NCBI GenBank assembly: GCA_937898635.1
Contig: CALEJW010000055.1
Coordinates: forward strand, 1-8,828
Origin: an uncultured Pseudomonadota bacterium
GTDB lineage: Bacteria > Pseudomonadota > Gammaproteobacteria > Burkholderiales > Usitatibacteraceae
DNA length: 8,828 bases
Direction of reading: 5' to 3'
The notes under the pieces are model-generated. The model was not told the DNA's origin. It ran no database searches and saw only the letters and a program-made list of their open reading frames with translations. Shown here piece after piece: positions 1 through 6,578 of the stretch (the stretch's first letter is position 1; the number at the start of each line of letters is the position of its first letter). Position numbers and translations under genes: made by a program.

Positions 1-1352
1 TCGGCGAGGACGCGGCGGAAGTCGGCCTGGATGCGGGCGAGGGCCTCGTCGGTGTCGGCCTCGAAGCGCAGGACGACGACGGGCGTGGTGTTGGAGGCGC
101 GCATGAGCCCGAAGCCGTCGGGATATTCCACGCGCAGGCCGTCGAGGGTGATGACGCTGTCGGCACCGGTGAAGCGGGCGCTCTTCTGCAGCCTCGCGAT
201 GAGGGCGTGGTTCTCGCCTTCCTTCGCGAGCGCGACGTTGAGCTCGGGCGTGGCGATCGAGTCCGGCAGGCCCTCGAGGGCCTGGGTGAGGTTCGGCGCC
301 CGCGAGAGGATCTCCAGCAGCCGCGCGCCCGCGTAGAGCCCGTCGTCGAAGCCGTACCAGCGCTCCTTGAAGAAGATGTGCCCGCTCATCTCGCCGGCCA
401 GCGGCGCGCCGGTCTCCTTGAGCTTCGCCTTGATGAGCGAGTGCCCGGTCTTCCACAGCACCGGCTCGCCGCCGTGGTCGCGGATCCAGGAGAAGAGGTT
501 TCGCGTGCACTTCACGTCGAAGATCACCTTCGCGCCGGGATTGCGCTGCAGGACGTCGGCGGCGAAGAGCATGAGCTGGCGGTCGGCGTAGACGATCTTG
601 CCGCTCTTGGTCACCACGCCCAGCCGGTCGCCGTCGCCGTCGAAGGCGAGGCCCAGTTCCGCGTGTCCTTCCTTCACGGCGCGGATCAGGTCGGCGAGGT
701 TCTCGGGCTTGGAGGGATCGGGGTGGTGGTTGGGGAAGGTGCCGTCCACCTCGCAGTAGAGCTCCTGCACCTCGCAGCCGAGCTTGCGGTAGAGGGCGGG
801 GGCGATGGCCCCGGGCGAGCCGTTGCCGCAGTCGATCGCCACGCGCACGAGTCGGCCGAGCTTCACGTCGCCGACGATGCGCGCGACGTAGGCCGCGGTC
901 ATGTCCTTTTCTTCCGCCACTCCCTGCCCGGCGGCGAACTTGCCGGCCTCGACGAGCTTCCGCAGGGACTGGATCGCCTCGGCGGCGAGGGTGTCGCCCG
1001 CCACCATCATCTTCAGGCCGTTGTACTCGGGGGGATTGTGGCTGCCGGTCACCATGACGCCGCTGCCCGTGCCGAGCTCGTGGGTGGCGTAGTACACGAC
1101 GGGCGTGGCGACGACGCCCACGTCCGTGACGTCCATGCCCGTGGCGGTGAGCCCGCGCGTGAGCGCCGCCACGAGGCGCGGGCCCGAGAGGCGCCCGTCG
1201 CGCCCGACCACGAAGCGCTTCACGCCCTTCTTCGCGCCCAGGGTGCCGAGGCCGCGGCCGATCGCCTCGACGGCGTCCTCCGTGAGGGTCTTGTCCACGA
1301 TGCCGCGGATGTCGTAGGCCTTGAAGATCTCGGGGGCGATGGGGGAGGCCAT
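1..1352 (-). CDS. phosphomannomutase/phosphoglucomutase, AlgC type (3' end outside window)
   Basis: Cytosolic enzyme of the alpha-D-phosphohexomutase superfamily. It interconverts the 1- and 6-phosphates of mannose or glucose and so supplies GDP-mannose and UDP-glucose precursors for exopolysaccharide and LPS. My translation gives 450 residues before the window edge; AlgC of Pseudomonas has 463, so only about the last ten are missing. All four signature sites are visible: the phosphoserine loop VTGSHNP with Ser104, the metal-binding loop DGDGDR at 238-243, the sugar-binding loop GEMSGH at 320-325, and the C-terminal phosphate-binding RASNTTP at 418-424. The N-terminus (IFKAYDIRG, 9-17) is also typical. 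The ATG is backed by an AGGA ribosome-binding site 8 nt upstream. The gene starts 4 nt after the hydrolase stop, so it is probably co-transcribed. Sequence cannot fix whether mannose or glucose phosphate is preferred, so I leave the symbol (algC/manB/pgm) open. Confidence 0.95.
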   Translation of the reverse strand, partial: MASPIAPEIFKAYDIRGIVDKTLTEDAVEAIGRGLGTLGAKKGVKRFVVGRDGRLSGPRLVAALTRGLTATGMDVTDVGVVATPVVYYATHELGTGSGVMVTGSHNPPEYNGLKMMVAGDTLAAEAIQSLRKLVEAGKFAAGQGVAEEKDMTAAYVARIVGDVKLGRLVRVAIDCGNGSPGAIAPALYRKLGCEVQELYCEVDGTFPNHHPDPSKPENLADLIRAVKEGHAELGLAFDGDGDRLGVVTKSGKIVYADRQLMLFAADVLQRNPGAKVIFDVKCTRNLFSWIRDHGGEPVLWKTGHSLIKAKLKETGAPLAGEMSGHIFFKERWYGFDDGLYAGARLLEILSRAPNLTQALEGLPDSIATPELNVALAKEGENHALIARLQKSARFTGADSVITLDGLRVEYPDGFGLMRASNTTPVVVLRFEADTDEALARIQADFRRVLA

Positions 1353-1356
1353 GGGG

Positions 1357-2319
1357 CTATTCCTGGTGATCGAAGAAGTGCAGGAGGCGCGCGGGCAGCC
1401 AGTCGATGCGGCCGGGGAAGGGACCGGAGACGAAGCCGACGTGGCCGCCGCGGAAAGGGAATTCTACCGTGACCGCCGCCGAGACCTCGCCGGGACCGGG
1501 CAGCGCCTCGCCCGGCAGGAAGGGATCGTCGCGGGCGTTGAGGACGAGGGTGGGCACGGCGATCCGGCCGAGGAGCGGCTTCGAGCTCGCGCGCGTCCAG
1601 TAGTCGTCGGTGTCGCGGTAGCCGTGCAGGGGCGCGGTCACCACGTCGTCGAACTCGCGCAGCGTGCGCGAGCGGCGCATGCGCTCGAGGTCGAAGCTGC
1701 CGGGGAAGCGCGCGTGCTTGGCCGCCGCGCGCGCCTTCATCGTGGCGAGGAAGTGCTTCGCGTAGAGGAGGGAAATGCCGCGGCCCAGGGCCTCGCCGGC
1801 GGCCATGAGGTCCAGGGGGGCGGAGACCGCGGCGGCGGCCGCGACGAGGTCGCGGGCTTCGTCGCCGCGCTCGCCCAGCCACTTGAGGAGCGCGTTGCCG
1901 CCCAGCGAGACGCCGGCCACGAAGAGGGGCGCGCCGTGCGCGAGCGGCTCCAGGCGCCGCACGATCCAGTCCACTTCCGCCGAGTCGCCGGAATGGTAGG
2001 CGCGCGGCAGGCGGTTGGGCTCGCCGCCGCAGCCGCGGAAGTTCACCACCGTGCCGCGCCAGCCCCGCTCGGCCACGCGGTGCATGAGGCTTCGCGCGTA
2101 GGGCGAATCCGAGGAGCCCTCGAGCCCGTGGAAGAGCACGACCCAGGGGCGGCCGGGCGCCGCGTCCACGTGGTCGGTGTCCACGAAGTCGCCGTCGGGC
2201 GTCTCCCAGCGCTCGCGGCGGTAGGCGACCGCGGGCCGCGGCGCGAGGAGGGAGGCGTAGATCGTGTGCAGGTGCGCGTTCGCGAGCCACCAGGGCGCGT
2301 CGTAGGCGGGCGCGGCCAT
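1357..2319 (-). CDS. YheT/EMB8-family alpha/beta hydrolase
   Basis: Predicted 320-residue cytosolic serine hydrolase of the YheT (ABHD1/3-like) branch of the alpha/beta-hydrolase fold; E. coli YheT is about 340 residues. Visible landmarks in order: the family's N-terminal WWLANAHLHTIYA (10-22), the oxyanion-region HGLEGS (64-69), NFRGCGG (93-99), the nucleophile elbow GVSLGGN with Ser138, the acid-strand NARDDPF with Asp264 or Asp265, and GGHVGF with His293, a complete Ser-Asp-His triad. No signal peptide or membrane segment is seen. The physiological substrate of bacterial family members is not established; an ester or lipid substrate is only a guess. The chosen ATG overlaps the gspN stop by one base (TGATG), with no ribosome-binding site ahead of it, so translation is probably coupled to gspN. 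A longer in-frame reading back to 2676 lies inside gspN and lacks family resemblance before the chosen Met. Confidence 0.93.
   Translation of the reverse strand: MAAPAYDAPWWLANAHLHTIYASLLAPRPAVAYRRERWETPDGDFVDTDHVDAAPGRPWVVLFHGLEGSSDSPYARSLMHRVAERGWRGTVVNFRGCGGEPNRLPRAYHSGDSAEVDWIVRRLEPLAHGAPLFVAGVSLGGNALLKWLGERGDEARDLVAAAAAVSAPLDLMAAGEALGRGISLLYAKHFLATMKARAAAKHARFPGSFDLERMRRSRTLREFDDVVTAPLHGYRDTDDYWTRASSKPLLGRIAVPTLVLNARDDPFLPGEALPGPGEVSAAVTVEFPFRGGHVGFVSGPFPGRIDWLPARLLHFFDHQE
1361..1364 (-). promoter_or_regulatory. ribosome-binding site of the phosphomannomutase gene
   Basis: The minus strand reads AGGA, then 8 nt, then ATG. The motif lies inside the last codons of the upstream hydrolase gene, which fixes the mutase start and suggests it is translated from the same message with its own initiation signal rather than only by coupling. 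Confidence 0.6.
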
Positions 2320-3065
2320 CAGCGGATCGAGAGCGCGTGCGCGCCGTCGGCGCGGCGCGGGCCGAGGAGGTCGAGCAGGCCCTGCAGCTCGCGCGCCCGG
2401 GACGGTTCCGCGCTCGCCTCCCCGGTGAAGGCGAGGCGGCCCCGGATCGGGAGCGTGCCCTGGCCCGTGATCCGCAATGGTCCCGCGAGGGTCGTCACCG
2501 CGATCCGGAAGGCCGGGCCCTCGGCCACGGCCTGCGCGCGCCAGCTTCCCAGGGGACGCGCGGGCGAGAGCGCGAGGGCCGCGTCGCGCCATTCGAGCGT
2601 CGCGCCGCCCTCGGCGTTGCGGCCGTCCCAGGAAAGCGCCTTCGCCTCGATCGCCACGGCGCCGGCGGGCTGCCACGCCGCCGCGAGCGGGTGCAGGGCC
2701 GCGATCGCCGAGCCGTCGCCTTTCGCGCGCAGGTCCGCGAGGTGCCAGGCCGTGGGGCTGCGCGCGGCCTCGGCCTCGGCGTGGAGCGTTCCGAGGCGCG
2801 CCTCGATCGCGAAGGCCACGCGGCCCGTGGCGAGCCGCGAGGCGAGCCAGCGCCAGCGCAGCTCGTCGAGGGCAATGGTGGCGCCAGGCAGGCTCGCCTC
2901 GACGCGCGCCGAGCCGTGCCAGGCGGTGCCGCGCGCCTCCAGGAGGCGGATGCGGCCTTCCGTGGCGGAGGCTGCGAGGGAAGCGACGACGCTCGCGGGA
3001 AGCGTCGCCAGGAGAAAGATCCCGTAGGCGACGGCGCCGAGGAGGAGGGCGCGCAGGGGCCTCAC
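2319..3065 (-). CDS. gspN: type II secretion system protein N
   Basis: A 248-residue protein with one N-terminal membrane anchor (about 7-30, ALLLGAVAYGIFLLATLPAS) followed by a periplasmic region rich in beta-strand-like alternation, matching the size and build of GspN. GspN is an accessory inner-membrane T2SS component present in some systems (for example PulN, XcpN) and dispensable in some of them. Diagnostic stretches include GTAWHGSARV (46-55, the family's G-x-x-W-x-G element) and GPLRITGQGTLP (195-206). The start is a GTG whose bases overlap the gspM stop (GTGA), the same junction as gspL/gspM. Its position directly after gspM is the classical one for gspN and strengthens a call that rests on a weakly conserved family. 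It precedes the hydrolase with a one-base overlap. Confidence 0.88.
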   Translation of the reverse strand: MRPLRALLLGAVAYGIFLLATLPASVVASLAASATEGRIRLLEARGTAWHGSARVEASLPGATIALDELRWRWLASRLATGRVAFAIEARLGTLHAEAEAARSPTAWHLADLRAKGDGSAIAALHPLAAAWQPAGAVAIEAKALSWDGRNAEGGATLEWRDAALALSPARPLGSWRAQAVAEGPAFRIAVTTLAGPLRITGQGTLPIRGRLAFTGEASAEPSRARELQGLLDLLGPRRADGAHALSIR

Positions 3066-3541
3066 GGCGCCGCGAGCACGAGGTCGGCGCGCACGCGGCC
3101 CGCGGCCGGCAAGGCCTCGACCGTCGCTTCCTCGACCGAGAGTCCGTGGGCCGGCCCCGCCGCCGCGATCCACTCGACGAGGCGGGTCCAGGAGGCGTCG
3201 TCGGCGGCCACGCGGATCCGGCGCGCGTCGAGCGCGGTGAACCTCGCGCCGGGCAGGCCCTGCGCGAGCGCGCCGGAGGCGACCAGCGTCGCGACGGGCG
3301 CGGCGGTGCCCGCGCCTCGCGCCGGCATTTCCCTGAGCGATTTCACTTCCGCCGCCTCGGCGCGCATCGTCGCCACCGAGGCGCGAAGCGCGGGAAGCGC
3401 CGCGGCGATGCGCGTGCGCTCGCGCTCGAGCGGCAGCCACGCGAAAGCCACGACGAGCAGGAACGCGACGCCGGCGCCCGCCCACCCGAGGATGGTCCGC
3501 TCGCGCTCGCTCCTCGCGCGCCAGAACGCGGGCGCCCTCAC
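3062..3541 (-). CDS. gspM: type II secretion system inner-membrane platform protein M
   Basis: A 159-residue bitopic membrane protein. A short cytoplasmic N-terminus (FWRARSERERTILGW, 6-20) leads into one transmembrane segment (about 18-37), a helical, probably coiled-coil stretch (about 38-72), and a small C-terminal periplasmic domain (about 82-157) with the ferredoxin-like pattern of GspM (VATLVASGA...FTALDARRIRV...WTRLVEWIA). GspM binds and stabilises GspL, and with GspF and GspE forms the assembly platform. Length is normal for the family (about 160-170). The GTG start is supported by a strong GGAGG seven bases upstream and by the overlap with the gspL stop (GTGA). Confidence 0.93.
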   Translation of the reverse strand: MRAPAFWRARSERERTILGWAGAGVAFLLVVAFAWLPLERERTRIAAALPALRASVATMRAEAAEVKSLREMPARGAGTAAPVATLVASGALAQGLPGARFTALDARRIRVAADDASWTRLVEWIAAAGPAHGLSVEEATVEALPAAGRVRADLVLAAP

Positions 3542-4638
3542 TTCGCGGCCTCCGCGCGCGTGATCTCCAGCCGGCCCGCCGCGTAGGTCATGCGCCGGGC
3601 GGGCGTGGCGTCACTTCTCGCCGCATCGGTGGCGAGGCTGAGGAAATCGTTGGCCGCGGCGCGCCCGCGCGTGCGCTGCAGGTCGGCGAGGTTGCGGCGA
3701 AGCTGCAGCGCCGGGTCCACCACGGTCTTCGCCTCCGGGAAGGCGGCGCGGAAGATCGCCTCGCGCTCGGCCTCGAGGCCGCGGCGCTCGCGCTCCAGGC
3801 GCCACCAGTCGGCGAGCGTGAGACCGAACTGCAGGACCACGATCGCGGCGGCGAGGGCCCAGGCGAGGCGCGGCAGGCGCAGGGCGGCCGCGCGCGCCGA
3901 GCGCGGCGCGAAGTCGCCGGCGAGGAGATCGATCGCCGTCGCGGCCGCGGGCGCCGCGAGCGGCGGGCGGGCCTCGGCGACGGCGACTTCCACGCCGGTC
4001 ACCTCGCCCCAGAGCGCGGCGTCGGGCATCGCGAGGCCGGGCTCCACCAGGACTTCCAGCCGTGCCGGGCGAAGCCCGCGCTGCGAGGCCTCGTCGGCGG
4101 CGATGCGAAGCGCGAGCGGCGGCTCGGCGCCCGCGGGACGGTCGAAGGCGACGGCGTGGCCGTCGTCCTCGACGAGGAAGCTGCGCGCGGCGCCGAGCAC
4201 CGCGTGCCAGGCGCCGGGGCGCGCGGGCAGGAGCGCGCTCTCGCAGATCGCCCGCGTGGGCGCGAGGCCCGCGCCGGCGAGGGCCGCGAGCGCCTCGCCG
4301 AACCAGGCGCGGTCCACCACCGCCACCGGCGTCTCGCCGAGCGCGTTGGCCGGGCCCGGCACGGCGTGGATCTGCGCGGGGTCGGCGAGGAGCCGGTCCT
4401 CCACCGCGAAGGGCAGCAGCTCCCGGATGGTGGCCGCATTCACCTTCGGCAGCTTCAGGCGCGCCGAGAGCACGCGCGAGGCGGGCAGCACCGCTTCCAC
4501 GCGCTCGGCGCGCGGCGCCTCCGCGAGGGGTGTCGTGGCCTCGCGCAGCACGCGCCCGCGCCCGTCGGAGAGCGACCACGCGACCGGCGTGGCCGCGTCG
4601 AGGCGGTCGACGGCGGGAAGGAGGAGGCGAAGGATCAT
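3538..4638 (-). CDS. gspL: type II secretion system inner-membrane platform protein L, short C-terminus
   Basis: GspL couples the cytoplasmic ATPase GspE to the membrane platform. The 366-residue product has the expected order: a cytoplasmic actin-like region (about 1-245) containing LKLPKVNAATIRELLPFAVED (61-81), the segment where GspL proteins resemble PilM, and the family hallmark DLLAGDFAPR (237-246); one transmembrane helix (about 253-275); then a periplasmic helix (RLERERRGLEAEREAIF, 280-296) and FPEAKTVVDPALQLRRNLADL (300-320). The periplasmic end looks short: after MTYAAGRLEI (350-359) only seven residues remain, whereas PulL and EpsL (about 400 residues) continue through a ferredoxin-like domain. 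XcpY, at 382, is closer. ATG start, with no convincing ribosome-binding site, 49 nt after the gspK stop. It ends in a GTGA overlap with gspM. Confidence 0.93.
   Translation of the reverse strand: MILRLLLPAVDRLDAATPVAWSLSDGRGRVLREATTPLAEAPRAERVEAVLPASRVLSARLKLPKVNAATIRELLPFAVEDRLLADPAQIHAVPGPANALGETPVAVVDRAWFGEALAALAGAGLAPTRAICESALLPARPGAWHAVLGAARSFLVEDDGHAVAFDRPAGAEPPLALRIAADEASQRGLRPARLEVLVEPGLAMPDAALWGEVTGVEVAVAEARPPLAAPAAATAIDLLAGDFAPRSARAAALRLPRLAWALAAAIVVLQFGLTLADWWRLERERRGLEAEREAIFRAAFPEAKTVVDPALQLRRNLADLQRTRGRAAANDFLSLATDAARSDATPARRMTYAAGRLEITRAEAAK
3549..3553 (-). promoter_or_regulatory. ribosome-binding site of gspM
   Basis: The minus strand reads GGAGG, seven bases, then the GTG start of gspM. 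It sits inside the last codons of gspL and is the strongest Shine-Dalgarno match in the window. It confirms that gspM begins at the GTG that overlaps the gspL stop, and hence that the early gspL stop is followed at once by a functional gene. Confidence 0.65.
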
Positions 4639-4687
4639 GGGGGGCAGGGGTGCGCCGGGCGGGGCCGGATCGGCTCCGCGGTCGCCG
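4639..4687. other. 49-nt spacer between gspK and gspL
   Basis: The largest gap between genes in the cluster, separating the pseudopilin genes from the gspL-M-N module. On the minus strand it is C-rich toward the gspL start (CACCCCTGCCCCCC just before ATG). I see no Shine-Dalgarno motif, no promoter-like hexamers, and only a four-base-pair stem (GCCG/CGGC). Confidence 0.6.
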
Positions 4688-5620
4688 CTAGTACAGCGGA
4701 CGGCGCCAGATTATAGCCGTCGCGGGGACCGCGCCCGGCGCGGCGCGCGCGACGAGCGCCTCGCCCGCGACCTGCACGTCGTCCTGCGAGACCCCGACCT
4801 GCACCAGGAAGTGGGCGCTCCTCACGTCGAGGTCGGTGTCGATCGACCCCGGGGGCGCCGTCGGCGCGCGGGTCCTGAGGTCGGCCTTGTCGCGGAAGGG
4901 CTTCGCGCGGCGCGCGGCGACGAGGTCGCGGATCTCGTCGCGGGAAAGCGCGGGCAGGATCGCGGCGAGCACTTCCGGCGGGGCGGTGTTGGCGTTGACC
5001 GTGGTGCGCACGGGCAGCGCGGTCACGAAGGGCTTGAGCTTCGCGACCGCCGCCGCGTCGAACCCGCGGATGGCGTAGAGCTCGTCCACCTGCACCAGGG
5101 GCCGGTTCGCGGCGCGGCGCGGGCGCGGGGTCGAGAGATAGTAGGCGTCCTCGGCGCCGCCCGGGCCCGCGAGGTCGAAGTCGGCGTCCACCCAGTCGAG
5201 CACGGCGAGGGCGAGCGCCGGGTCGAGGCCCAGGGACTCGAGCAGGCGCGTGAGGATGCGCACGTCCGCGTCGCTTCGCCGCCCGTCCTTCGCGACGTTG
5301 TTCAGGTTGAAGCGCGACTCCTGGTCGGAGATGGCGCCGCTCACGATCGCGCGCTCGACGGGAAGACCGGCGAGGGGGCGGGCCCAGTCCTCCTCCAGCG
5401 TGTCGATCGCGTTCGCGCGCGCGTCCTCGGCGAGGATGCCGCGCGCCCAGTCGAGGCCGGCCTGGGCGAAGGCGTCGGCCTGCGCGCGCGCGGCCACGAG
5501 CGCGGTCTGGTTGAGGGTGGCCGACTGCTGCGCCAGCATGTACGCCGCGGTCGAGGCGGCCACCGCCACCACGAGGATCGCGGTCACCACGGCCACGCCG
5601 CGCTGGGCCGCGCGCCTCAT
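4688..5620 (-). CDS. gspK: type II secretion system minor pseudopilin K
   Basis: GspK is the large minor pseudopilin that sits at the very tip of the pseudopilus, bound to GspI and GspJ. The 310-residue product has a short leader with glycine at position 8, then VAVVTAILVVAVAAST as the hydrophobic helix. Residue +5 of the mature protein is Thr13, not Glu, which is the usual and distinguishing feature of GspK. The large inserted alpha-domain shows typical motifs: SRFNLNN (102-108), LDWVDAD (141-147), the YYLSTPRPRRAANRPLVQVDEL region (160-181) and TVNANTAPPEVL (207-218). Size is normal for the family (about 310-330). The start is the ATG in an ATGA overlap with the gspJ stop; a longer in-frame reading back to 6076 lies inside gspJ and has no pseudopilin features before this Met. 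Confidence 0.95.
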   Translation of the reverse strand: MRRAAQRGVAVVTAILVVAVAASTAAYMLAQQSATLNQTALVAARAQADAFAQAGLDWARGILAEDARANAIDTLEEDWARPLAGLPVERAIVSGAISDQESRFNLNNVAKDGRRSDADVRILTRLLESLGLDPALALAVLDWVDADFDLAGPGGAEDAYYLSTPRPRRAANRPLVQVDELYAIRGFDAAAVAKLKPFVTALPVRTTVNANTAPPEVLAAILPALSRDEIRDLVAARRAKPFRDKADLRTRAPTAPPGSIDTDLDVRSAHFLVQVGVSQDDVQVAGEALVARAAPGAVPATAIIWRRPLY

Positions 5621-6213
5621 CGCGGGATGTCCACCAGGCGCACGATGCGCTCGCCGCTTTCCAGCTCGAGCGTGAGTTCCACCGCGAGCGGGCGGCCCGG
5701 CGCGGCGGGCAGCGCCCAGTCGCGGCGCCACTCGAGGTTGCGGTCGAGGAAGCGGAAGGAGAGCGCGCGCACGCCCTCGAGCACGGGGGTCGCGGCGACG
5801 GCGGCGCGGGGATCGGCGTCCACGGCGGGCCAGGCGAGGCGCTCGACGCGGCCCGCGGCGAAGCGGTAGCCCACGCGCTGGGGCGCGGCGAGCTCGTTCG
5901 CGTAGAGCGCGGCGCCCGCGCGGGTGAGGGCGAGGCCGGTCGCGCCCGCGCCGCCGGGCTCGAGCAACGACGAGACCGCGCCGAGGGGCGTGCCGGAGGC
6001 GCCCACCGCGGGCCGGTCCAGCGCGGCCTGCACGTCGCGCTCGAAGCGGCCCACGAAGAGCGCGAGGTCGCGCCACTTGCGCGAGTCGCGCTCCAGCGCC
6101 TCGCGGCTGTCGAGCAGCACGGCGAGGCCGCGGTAGGCGAAGGCCGAGAGGAGCGCGAAGATCGCGAGCGCGATGAGGAGCTCGACCAGGGTGAAGGCGC
6201 GCTGGCCGCGCAT
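5617..6213 (-). CDS. gspJ: type II secretion system minor pseudopilin J
   Basis: Minor pseudopilin of the GspH-I-J-K tip complex. The 198-residue product opens with MRGQRA then FTLVELLIALAIFALLSAFAY: a type IV prepilin signal with Glu at mature position +5. The residue before the cut is Ala6 rather than the canonical Gly. Further family features are YRGL (27-30), GRFERD (55-60), GYRF (115-118) and the FRFLD...EWRRDW pair (153-166). Length is typical of GspJ (about 200). The start is ambiguous by one codon: GTG-ATG are adjacent, the GTG overlapping the gspI stop by four bases and the ATG by one. I chose the ATG; the effect on the leader is one residue. It ends in an ATGA overlap with gspK. Confidence 0.94.
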   Translation of the reverse strand: MRGQRAFTLVELLIALAIFALLSAFAYRGLAVLLDSREALERDSRKWRDLALFVGRFERDVQAALDRPAVGASGTPLGAVSSLLEPGGAGATGLALTRAGAALYANELAAPQRVGYRFAAGRVERLAWPAVDADPRAAVAATPVLEGVRALSFRFLDRNLEWRRDWALPAAPGRPLAVELTLELESGERIVRLVDIPR

Positions 6214-6578
6214 CACGGCCGCACCAGGAAGGCGGTGTGCACGAGGAGCACGCGCCCGGGAGAGCGCGCTTCCGAGACCGCGAGATCGACGCGGCGGATG
6301 GTCGGGTTGGGCGTGTCGGCCACGGTCTCCGTGAGCACGAGGGAGAGCCCGCCCTGCTCGACGGAGGACGTGGTGACGGCCGCGGCGGGAAAGAGCCCGC
6401 GCGCGCGCATCTCCGCCACGCGGTTGGCGGCGGCCCAGGTGGCGACGATCCGCGCCCGGGTCTCCGAGGCGCCGTCGGTGGCGAGGCTCGCGGCGCGCGT
6501 GGTGGCGGCGAGCGCGATGGCGAGGATCGCCATGGCGACCAGGATCTCCACCAGCGTGAAGCCGCGCGGGCGCCTCAT
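6213..6578 (-). CDS. gspI: type II secretion system minor pseudopilin I
   Basis: Minor pseudopilin; in characterised systems GspI nucleates the GspI-J-K tip and contacts the rest of the pseudopilus. The 121-residue product has a six-residue leader MRRPRG, then FTLVEILVAMAILAIALAA with Gly at -1 and Glu at +5, a canonical prepilin peptidase site. The mature part carries the GspI signature WAAANRVAEMR (48-58; compare the common W-x-A-x-N-x-x-x-E-x-R) and a TIRRVDLAVS strand (93-102). Length matches the family (about 120-130). The start ATG overlaps the gspH stop (ATGA) and the stop touches the gspJ start, so it is likely translated in tandem with both. Confidence 0.95.
   Translation of the reverse strand: MRRPRGFTLVEILVAMAILAIALAATTRAASLATDGASETRARIVATWAAANRVAEMRARGLFPAAAVTTSSVEQGGLSLVLTETVADTPNPTIRRVDLAVSEARSPGRVLLVHTAFLVRP

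Noticed and set aside
207..1472. Plus-strand open frame of 421 codons opposite the phosphomannomutase, and similar frames at 1321-3027 and 2337-3563
   Set aside because: The opposite strand encodes proteins with intact catalytic motifs, and the plus-strand products are compositionally biased mirror translations.
2320..2676. N-terminal extension of the hydrolase back to a GTG at 2676
   Set aside because: The extra sequence lies within gspN, is Arg/Pro-rich and does not resemble the family, while the ATG at 2319 gives a normal 320-residue protein starting just before conserved sequence.
3590..5869. Long plus-strand open frame of 759 codons opposite gspL and gspK
   Set aside because: It is Arg/Ala/Ser-rich low-complexity translation with no recognisable domain, lying antisense to well-supported genes. 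Such frames are expected at this GC content because stop codons are rare.
5621..6076. N-terminal extension of gspK back to 6076
   Set aside because: It overlaps gspJ completely. The ATG at 5620 places the prepilin signal at the N-terminus, as required for GspK.
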